Source: Talpa occidentalis
Lineage: Eukaryota; Chordata; Mammalia; Eulipotyphla; Talpidae
Assembly: GCF_014898055.3 (NCBI RefSeq)
Contig: NW_023605194.1
Coordinates: 59,621,361 to 59,685,360, forward strand
Length of the DNA stretch: 64,000 nt
Direction of reading: 5' to 3'
Shown: piece after piece, positions 55,523 through 64,000 of the stretch
Position numbering within the stretch: position 1 is the first letter of the stretch
Layout of the letters: each line of letters opens with the position of its first letter
The notes under the pieces: model-generated
What the model was told of the DNA's origin: nothing
What the model saw: only the letters and a program-made list of their open reading frames with translations
Databases searched by the model: none
Made by a program: the position numbers and the translations under genes

Positions 55523-58500
55523 ATAAAAATTGAGGATTGTATGGAGTCCCCAAGCCTCAAGGGCTAGGCTAGTTCCATTTACTGCCTGTCCGCATGTTGA
55601 CTTTTTCAAGAGATTAACTCTGGGATTTTCAGTCTGGATTCCAAGAACTCACAATCATTAGCAATGAGATATAACCAGAAGTAAATTTGTTGTTTCTTAT
55701 AGACTTTTTGAAGTATGAGCAGACTATAATCACTTTTGAGATACATATATCTCTCCTACCCTTTAGGCTGGGATTATATCAAGTGAGTATAGTAATATTC
55801 AACCCATGCTGTTCAGAAATTCCAATTAACAGTTAACTACATCATTAACTAATTGAAACATGGGCATCAGATTGGCCGTTGTTTAGAAAATATAGTTCTG
55901 TGGACAATATTTCAAAACATAGGGTCCATTAAATGAAAGAAGATAATAAAAAGAGTCTGTAATAAATTAAAAGCTTGAAAGCACCAGATTATTATTCAAG
56001 TCAGCAAGGAGTTGTTACAAGAATCAATGTACAAAATAGGGGTAATTTTGTATCCCTTTATTTGAAGAGATTATGTTCTAAGATTTCACCCAAAAGTTTT
56101 CTGTCTTAGATCCAGTACCCATGTTTTTGTTTTCTGGTTATATCCCACCAAGAGCTGCTAATTATTATTATCTTTAAGTCACCAAAGAGAACCCTTGGGG
56201 AGGCAGACTAATGAGTGCACCTATTAGCCTGTAACAAGCTATTAAACTAAAAAAAATTCTTGTTATTTGTGTGTGTATATATATACATCTACAAGCAAAT
56301 TGAAGAAATCCCAGTGTTTTGATTGTATGTGAATTTTGTAGACCAATTAGTGTGAAATGCAATTTGCACTAATTCATTGGGGGCAAAGGGAGCATGAAAT
56401 TATCTTGACTTGTTAATTTAGCATTTTATAGTAAATTGCTCATATTGAACGTTTCTCCCAGTGGCAATAATACTCCCTTGTCATACGAAGACAATCTAGG
56501 CAGTAACATCATGAACTCTCTCTTCAAATCCCTATTTTATACTACATTTCAACGATGGTAGAAAAAAAAAATGAGAACAGCTTGTACCCACATCACTCAT
56601 TAGAGCTCTCCCTTCCTAGTATGACATCATCACTGTAGTCATCTTATAAATTACCATTCACATGCATCTGACCCCGATTGACTCTGCTAGAATCATCACG
56701 TAGGTAGAGCAAATGAGGTTTGGGGAGATTTACATCGTGTATGAGTTTCCAAATATCCAAGGCCTGCAAGATCCACAGATAGAAATGTTCAGAAGAAAGA
56801 ACAAATTTGAGACATACAAATTTATTGCCAGCTTACTTTATCTAGGTTTCTCCTTTCAGAATCAAAATACCCCCTCTAGTTGATTCCCATTGCTATGTGC
56901 TGTGGAGGGAACACTCAGCTGCCTTTGAGGAGTCCTTTACTGGTAATGAAAGACTTGGGTCTCCATTGTACCCTGAATGGGTGACACCCAGAGAAAAACA
57001 CAGCCATGTTTTGTTTAACAAACCAACAATAACTTTGTTCACTGAGGGCCAACCTTATATTAGATGCTAGGTAGGAGTGACATATATTCCTGTGTATCTC
57101 ACAGCTGTTGAGAAATCATTATATATGAAAAATTAGATGAAAATAAGTTACAGAATACATATTTTACAAAAATATAAAATATTATTACTGTTCATTTTTA
57201 AGAAAACGCAAGTAAAATATCCTTACAAGCAAGTATTTTATATTACCGAATATGCTTTTTACACCAATTATTTCAAAGAAAAATGGTAGAAAATTCTATC
57301 ACCATGTTTTGGATAGGTAAGTTATTAAGGATACTGATTTCACATATACATTAGGCAAGTAAAACTACATAATGTCTTCTATATCTCCTGCCCTAATCTA
57401 ATAGAAAAAGTCTGAATGCCATTGACAGTACAGAGAACAGGGTAGTGGGAGAGAGTCTGGTCCAACAGCAGTCAATCTGGAGGCTAATAGCAGGGACAAC
57501 AGGGATAATTTCCTATCTCCAGTGCTTGAACTGGAGATACAGACAATCAAATTAGGTAATAGTAACGTAAGCAGGAAAAAAGACACACAATAAAAAGATG
57601 ATAACATGTGCAACTGATTCATGAAAAAGATTCTGATACAGAGGCAGTAAGGAGGTAACCTGGAGGCTGCTGCTTCAATGATTGTGGGAAAAGGTTCAAT
57701 TCAGCACCTGTCCATGGGTCCCTAGCCAGGAGGCAGATAGGTCATATCACTGTCTTTCATTTCCACATTATTTCTTGTGGGTAATAACCCCTCCCAACTT
57801 TTATTCAAATGACAACGTTACTACAACCCAAAGGCATCTAAAGTAAATGAATACAGGAATACCCATAGAATGAAACTTGAACACTTTATATTCTTCATAT
57901 TTTACATAACCCTCTGCAGCTTTGATTTAGGAGAAGCAATGATTAAAATCACTTTTTTAAATAATACAAGAATATTTTGATTTTCTGACTTTATCACCTG
58001 TTACATTGAGATATTTGCTCATCTATTATAGACTGTAAATAAAATCTATATTTAATGATGGCAAAGTGACTAGGATGAAATTAGGTCTTTATATGACACA
58101 GTAAAATTTAAATTGAACCAAAATAAAAAAGCAAAGATGATGACTCAGGAATTTGATACAGATTTAGGATGCTGCCCAAGAAATTTTGAATTGGAAAATA
58201 AATAAGTTCCTGATCCTCGTTCTGGTATTTTATTTCATTTCAAGGTAGTTCTGTTTCTCTGAGTTTTAACTGTCCTTTAGAAAGTTTGGTCACATCTTGT
58301 CCTTTCTGTGGTACTTCTCTGTCTAAATAGGTGAAAAGAATTGAACTATTTTTCTTAATCCCCTAAAACCTTTCTCTAAGGATTTTCCTAATCCTAAAAT
58401 GAGCATTCCCTTGTAAGGTGGGTTGGATACAATAACCTCTGTTGTATACATCCATAAAGGCTCCCCCGCCCCATCAACGCCCCCTCCTATTGTCTGTCTT

Positions 58501-58604
58501 ACAAATAACCTTTAGGAATCTTCACCTTACTACAGGATGAGATGTGGTGTTACCTCCATGAGAAGAATTAAGATTAAAACGGGAAGGGCTTCTGAACTAT
58601 AAAC
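55523..58604. other. Unique AT-rich DNA, no feature seen
   Basis: Three kilobases without a repeat I can name, apart from a short TA/TG run near 56268-56285. No gene evidence. Confidence 0.4.
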
Positions 58605-58710
58605 ATGTCACCTCACCCCTGCTCTCTGGAATTTCTAATTACCTGACACTCTTACTTGCAAGCCTCTTGTTCCTTTAAGTCATTGTTCAATGTCCCCTAT
58701 TGAGTATCAA
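58605..58710 (+). repeat. Possible L2-type LINE fragment
   Basis: 'tgctctctggaatttctaattacctgacactcttacttgc' and 'aatgtcccctattgag' resemble L2 3' text. Low certainty. Confidence 0.35.
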
Positions 58711-59159
58711 ATGATAGAAGAAGAAATTACCACTTTAAATCACTAGTGGGTATAACACAATATAAAATGAGGTGTAGACACCTTGGTACTGTGAAGTTTG
58801 AGATCAGATATTTAGGTTCCCAGCCAGAAAAACTGCCTGGCGAAAGTAAGACAAGGTGGGAGAACCCTGAGTTTTTGGGAAAAATAAGAGTACCATCTGG
58901 GGGCCAGAATAAAAAGATGGGAAGGAAAGCAAGCCTTCCTTTTATTCTATCTCTGTCACATACAGCATTTGCTCAGCCCAGGTATCAAAAAAAATAACTT
59001 TGCATTGACTTTTATAATATTAAATCTCAAAAGAATGGTCTAACTTCCTCATTTTAATACAATTCAGTGAAGACAGACATTTCAGAAAATTATTCAATTG
59101 AAGTTCTAGCTACCCTTTGTTTTTGTTTTTGTATTTTTTCCTGAAGGGGACTATACTCA

Positions 59160-59295
59160 TTTAAATGTGTCAGTTTGAATGTCACCTCCTCCATGAAATA
59201 TTCCTTAATCAACCTTACCAATTCAGAGATTTTCAGCTGGGCTTTTTGGAAACCAAATAATAGCTATACCACTGTCCAAAATATCCTTTGACATA
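59160..59295 (+). repeat. Possible L2-type LINE fragment
   Basis: 'gtttgaatgtcacctcctccatgaaatattccttaatcaacctta' parallels the L2 phrase 'caaatgtcacctcctc…ccttccctgacc'. Confidence 0.55.
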
Positions 59296-60424
59296 CACCT
59301 TTCCCTTAGTCACCCTTTTTTCTAAATCCCTTTACTCCCTTAACTGACTCCAAGTCAATTTAAATACTAGAAGATGTATTTGAGGTTACACACTGATTGT
59401 AAAATACGGATATTTTATGGAATTCAGTTTGATTTTCCACCAAGTTCATGAAGCTGAGATTCTTTGGATGAATAGATATTTTGAATTAGCTAATGAAAAA
59501 GGTTTCTAAGGTGAATTTTTTTTGTTGTTGCAAAAACCTGCACACAGGTGAACCTGAGATTTAGAGTTAATTACTGGGAATTTTGGATTCAACCTTCTTA
59601 CTCTTAAAGTGACCCAACTACCCCCACCTACTCTATCAGATTGTCTTATTCACTGCTTTTCCAGCATGTTTTTAAATATGATTTCAGACTCTTTCGGTGG
59701 TTTTCTAGTGACTATAATGGAATTTAGCATTTTTCAAAGAAAAATTCTTCAGCTATTTTTTCAGGCATCTCAGTGCATAAAGTTAGGTATCATCTGAATT
59801 TAGATAGTTTTAATGAAATGACGAGGAATGTATTGATTTGCTTCAGAAGTGATTTGTTTGAGCAGTTTTTTTTTTTAGTAGAGTATTATGCCTAGCTCAT
59901 GACCTGAAACTTAGCAATTCAAATCCAATGAGTTTTGAGTCTTTGCATATTCATGTATTTCAACACACATTATTATAGTAGCAAGTACTTTGAAATAAAC
60001 ATTTGGAAATTTGTAGAAATACAAATTATGAATAAAATACAATCTTAACATAGATTGAACTGAGAAGGCATGACTTAAAAAGAGTGAATGTTTAGAAATG
60101 AGTTTGACAAGAGTCAAATACAATTAAATACAATAAAGTATTAGGAGCAGCCTTTTGCAAACACATTACTGTGAGTTATAAACATGCAACAGTAACCCGA
60201 CCTAGCTCAAAGAAAACTATCAATAAGAGATAGTTGAATTTCTTGGCATATAAAATGTGTTTAACCTGAAATAAAAAGTGAAGGCTAATGCCACAGAGTT
60301 GGACAGAATGAAACTGGCAACTATTTCAAAAAGTCAACTAATAATTTCCCTAAGACTGATTTTCCTTTAAACTTGTGAAAAAGTGGGAGTCTACTAACAA
60401 AGGTTTCTATTCTATTTGAAACTA
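59296..60424. other. Unique sequence, no feature seen
   Basis: Nothing recognised. Confidence 0.4.
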
Positions 60425-60550
60425 AATAATGCATTTCCACATACTGCTGATGGAAGTGTAAATTGATGCAACCACTCTGGAATTTATATAAAAGCCTTAA
60501 GATGGTGATAGCTTCTTGTCTCTGCAATAGATCTAGGGATTTACACTTAG
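60425..60550 (+). mobile_element. Ancient L1 ORF2 fragment
   Basis: 'acatactgctgatggaagtgtaaattgatgcaaccactctggaa' is a diverged form of the L1 phrase 'cactgctggtgggaatgtaaa…accactttggaa'. Confidence 0.6.
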
Positions 60551-60599
60551 TAGTAATTACAGATGACCAGAAACTATCTAGACATACTATTCACCACCA

Positions 60600-60962
60600 C
60601 TTTTATTTTTTTTTTATTTTTTTTTTTAAATTTAAATAAAATCACATAATTTATATAAAATTTAATTGTACAAGTGTTTTGCAATATACAAACAATGTTC
60701 TTCAACTATCTCAAGTACCTGTTGGAAGTCACTCCAAACCCTCACCTCTGCACATTACAATTTCCTTGAAATCACTAATTATTTTTCTTTCTATATAGAC
60801 TTGCCTCTTTTAGAAATGTCATACAAATGGAATTTTACATTTTGTTGACTTTTATGCCTGAATTCTTCTAGCCATCCTGGGTTAAGATTATCAGTGCTGT
60901 AACATATCAACACCCCCTTCTATTATATGTTTTCATCATATAGATGTAGCTCATTTTATTCA

Positions 60963-60993
<31 letters not shown>

Positions 60994-60995
60994 TG
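60600..60995 (-). mobile_element. Probable ancient L1M 3'UTR, antisense
   Basis: T-rich start, then text such as 'cttgcctcttttagaaatgtcatacaaatggaattttacat' and 'gtagctcattttattcatccattc', like antisense L1M 3' regions. Ends in a 23-T run (60970-60992). Confidence 0.45.
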
Positions 60996-61127
60996 GATCT
61001 GCAATTGTGGAGAATATAAAGATGTTCTAAACGTCTCCATTTAGAGTAACTTGAGACTGAGGACATTCACACATTTGTTTATCGAATACCATCTCCAACT
61101 TTTAACCTCCACAAACGTGTTTATTTT

Positions 61128-64000
61128 CTTTATTTTTTTTTTTAAATATTAAATTTTATTTTATATTCCCCCATACAATTGCAAACGCCCCATTCTGACC
61201 CCAATCCTTCCCCTCCCGCCCCCCCCACCCCCCAAAAAAGTGTCTCTGGTTCATAGTTTTTGTTGATTTTGATTTTTACTTTCTTATATTCATTTTCTGG
61301 TCCCTTATTTAAGTTTTCTAGATTCCTGCTATGAGTGAGACCATCCGGTATTTTCTTTTTCTTTTTGGCTTATTTCGCTGAGCATGATCCCTTTCCAGTG
61401 CCATCATGTTGCTGCAAATTGCATGTGTTTATCTTTTTTGAATGCTGAGTAATATTCCATGGTATATATGTACCACATCTTCTTGATCCAGTCATCTATT
61501 TTGGGCATTTGGGTTGTTTCCAAAGCTTAGCTATTGTAAACAGTGCTGCTATAAACATAGGAGTGCAGGTGCTCTTTGGAATTGATGTTTCTGTGTCCTT
61601 TGGGTAAATACCTAGGAGTGGAATTGCTGGATCATATGGAAGCTCTATGTTTAGTAGGTCCAGAAATCTCCACACAGCTCTCCATAGTGGTTGGACCAGT
61701 TTGCACTCCCACCAACAGTGCACAAGAGTTCCTTTTTCTCCACATCCTCCCAACATTGTTGTTGCTAGTTTTTTTAATATGTGCCATTCTCACTGTGTTG
61801 AGATGGTATCTCATGGTAGTTTTGATTTGCATTTCCCTGATTACAAGTGATGTTGAACATTTTCATATGTCTGTTGGCCATTTGCATTTCCTCTTCAGAG
61901 AAGTTTCTTTTTAGCTCTTCTGCCCATTTTTGACTGGATTATTTTCTTTGTTGTTGCTGAGTCTCATCAGCTCTTTGCAGATTTTTGTGATCAGTCCTTT
62001 ATCATTAGTGTTGGGTGCAAAAATGTTCTCCCAGTTGGTGGGGTTTCTCTTGTGTTTTGTTATTGTCTCTTTTGCTGTGCAGAAGCTCTTTAATTTGATG
62101 TAGTCCCAGCTGTTTATCTTTCTCTTCACTATCACTGCTTTGGGTGATGTGTCTGTAAAGATGTCTTTGATGTGCAAATCCCGTAGTGTTTCGCCTATAT
62201 TTCCTTCTATGTATTTTATGGTTTCAGGTCTTATGTCTATCTTTAATCCATTTTGAGTTGATTTTTGTGTATGTGTGAGGTAGTGGTCAAGCTTCATTCT
62301 TTGCATGTAGCGACCCAGTTTTCCCAGCACCATTTATTGAACAAACTTTCTTTGCTCCAATGCATAGTCTTTGCTCCTTTGTCAAAGATTAGTTGACCAT
62401 AAATCTGTGGGTTTATTTCTGGATTTTCTATTCGATTCCATTGGTCTGTATGTCTGTTCTTGTTCCAATACCATGCAGTTTTGATGATTATGGCTTTGTA
62501 GTATAGTTTGAAGTCTGGGAGTGTGATGCCTCCATTTCCTTCTTTTTTTTTCAGTAGAGCTTTGGCTATTCGGGGTTTTTGGTGATTCCATATGAATTTC
62601 ATCAATAATTGTTCTATTTCTTTGAAGAATGCCATTGAGATTTTGATTGGAATAGCATTGAATCTGTATATTGCTTTTGGTAGATGGCCATTTAATAATG
62701 ATTATTCTTCCAATCCATGAGCAGGGGATGTCTTTCCATTTCTTTGTGTCTTCTTCTATTTCTTTTAACAGTGTTTTATAGTTTTCTTTGTATAGGTCCT
62801 TTACCTCTTTTGTTAGATTTATTCCCAAATATTTGATTTTTTTTGTTTCGATAATAAAAGCGGTGGTTTTTTGATTTCTTCTTCTTCAGATTTATTGTTT
62901 GTGTATAGGAAGGCTACTGACTTTTGCGTGTTGATTTTGTATCCTGCCACTTTACTGAATTGATTGATGAGTTGAATTAGTTTTTCTGTGGAGATTTTGG
63001 GGTTCTCTATGTATATTATCATATCATCTGCAAATAGTGATAGTTTGACTTCTTCTTTTCCTATTTGGATTCCTTGGATGTCTTTCTCTTGTCTTATTGC
63101 TCTGGCTAGGACTTCCAGTATTATATTGAAAAGCAGTGGTGAGAGTGGACATCCTTGTCTTGTTCCAGATCTTAATGGAATTGCTTTCAGCTTTTCACCA
63201 TTGAGAATGATACTGGCTGTTGGCTTGTCATAGATGGCCTTTATGATGTTGAGGTATGTTCCTTGTATCCCAAGAATTTCAAGGGCTTTTATCATGAATG
63301 GGTGTTGCACTTTGTCGAAAGCTTTCTCAGCATCTATTGATATTATCATATGGTTTTTATATTTCTTTTTGTTTGTTGATGTGTTGGATAACGTTGATTG
63401 ATTTTCGGATGTTAAACCATCCTTGTGCCCCTGGAATGAATCCAACTTGGTCGTGGTGAATTATCTTATGGATACATTGTGGATTCTGATAGCTAAAATT
63501 TTATTGAGGATTTTTGCATCAGTGTTCATTAGGGAGATTGGCCTATAGTTTTCCTTTTTTGTGTTGTCCTTATTCGGTTTTGGTATTAGTGTAATATTGG
63601 CTTCATAGAACGTGTTGGTATTGTCCCTTCCTTCTCAATTTTTGAAGAGTTTGTGAAGGATAGGCACTAATTCGTCTCTGAATGTTTGGTAGAATTCATT
63701 TGTAAATCCATCAGGTCCTGGGCTTTTGTTTTGGGGAGGTTTTTGATTACCATTTCAATTTCGCTGCTTGTAATTGTCTGTTTAGGTGTTCTATTTCTTC
63801 TTTATCTAGCTTTGGGTGATTGTAGAGTTGTAGGAATTTGTCCATCTCCTCTAGATTGTTGAACTTGTTTCCATATAACTGTTCATAGTAGTTGATTATT
63901 CTTTGATTTTGCTGTGTCCGTTGTGATTTCTCCTCTTTCATTTATGATCCTGTGTATTTGTGCTTTCTCCCTTTTTTCCTTGTGAGCCTGGCTAGGGGTT
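61128..64000 (-). mobile_element. Young antisense L1, 3' part, cut by the window edge
   Basis: Tail complement from about 61128, antisense 3'UTR with C-rich tract (61199-61235), ORF2 stop complement at 61318-61320, then ORF2 back to the point matching 22606 of the full-length copy, where the window ends. The 5' part lies outside. Apart from one-base gaps in homopolymers, it is nearly identical by eye to 22606-25490 in inverted orientation. Confidence 0.96.
61318..64000 (-). pseudogene. ORF2 (L1): L1 ORF2 (RT and C-terminal part, frameshifted, partial)
   Basis: Encodes, in pieces, most of the reverse transcriptase and the C-terminal region of L1 ORF2p. The piece at 62819-63445 holds the RT core with SLFADDM, including an in-frame [14 protein letters not shown] where the full-length copy is shifted. 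Pieces at 62294-62635 and 61911-62333 continue it. The end piece (61496-61756) carries the HCWWECKLV segment. Frame changes fall near 62690, 62830 and 63445 and at several other points, mostly one-base losses in runs (for example AAAA to AAA). The N-terminal endonuclease part would lie beyond 64000. Not functional as written. Confidence 0.92.

Noticed and set aside
1..64000. A previously undescribed gene system or operon
   Set aside because: Apart from L1 ORFs, no frame exceeds chance expectations or shows domains. The window is repeat-rich intergenic or intronic DNA.

Overview
This window is AT-rich nuclear DNA from a placental mammal. I find no exon, host gene or structural RNA gene that I can support. 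The evidence for a placental mammal is fossil DNA transposons (MER2, MER20 and MER5A types), MaLR-type LTR remnants, MIR and L2 relics, and several generations of LINE-1. The young repeats narrow it further: twelve copies of a ~260-275 bp tRNA-derived SINE with an AATAAA...TCTTT...A-rich tail, and a lineage-specific L1. The SINE resembles, from memory only, the Rhin-1-type SINEs of horseshoe and leaf-nosed bats. Laurasiatheria, probably a rhinolophoid bat, is my best guess, not a demonstrated assignment.

Layout. 0-5 kb: an old L1 3' end split by a SINE, a MIR, and a 5'-truncated L1 (3154-4915) with 20-bp target-site duplications (TSDs). 5-19 kb: unique AT-rich DNA with a MER20, MIRs, two SINEs (9.3 and 9.85 kb), a 108-bp tandem duplication (11.1 kb), and an ancient antisense L1 (14.5-16.4 kb) carrying a nested SINE. 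19.16-25.5 kb: the main object, a full-length L1 (19165-25503) with a GC-rich ~1.2 kb 5'UTR, an intact ORF1, an intact endonuclease domain, and an ORF2 broken by frameshifts. 25.5-32 kb: MIRs, three SINEs, two or three LTR remnants and an ancient L1. 32-44.7 kb: mostly unique sequence with microsatellites, one antisense SINE, a MER5A, a MER2 and an LTR fragment. 44.7-53 kb: three 5'-inverted (twin-primed) L1s, an old antisense L1 and SINEs. 53-61 kb: mostly unique sequence with two SINEs. 61.1-64 kb: a young antisense L1 that runs off the right edge.

The only machinery here is the L1 system. Its ORF1p and ORF2p copy L1 RNA in cis and, judging from the A-rich TSDs, also mobilised the SINEs. 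I found no CRISPR array, operon or novel enzyme system. The most interesting items are the full-length L1 (predicted YY1 site, antisense 5'UTR ORF), the three inverted L1 insertions, the near-identical inverted L1 pair 36 kb apart, the tandem duplications, and two candidate conserved non-coding segments (about 31.9 and 33.8 kb). Nothing was aligned by computer. Boundaries of old repeats are approximate, and family names rest on recalled consensus sequences.
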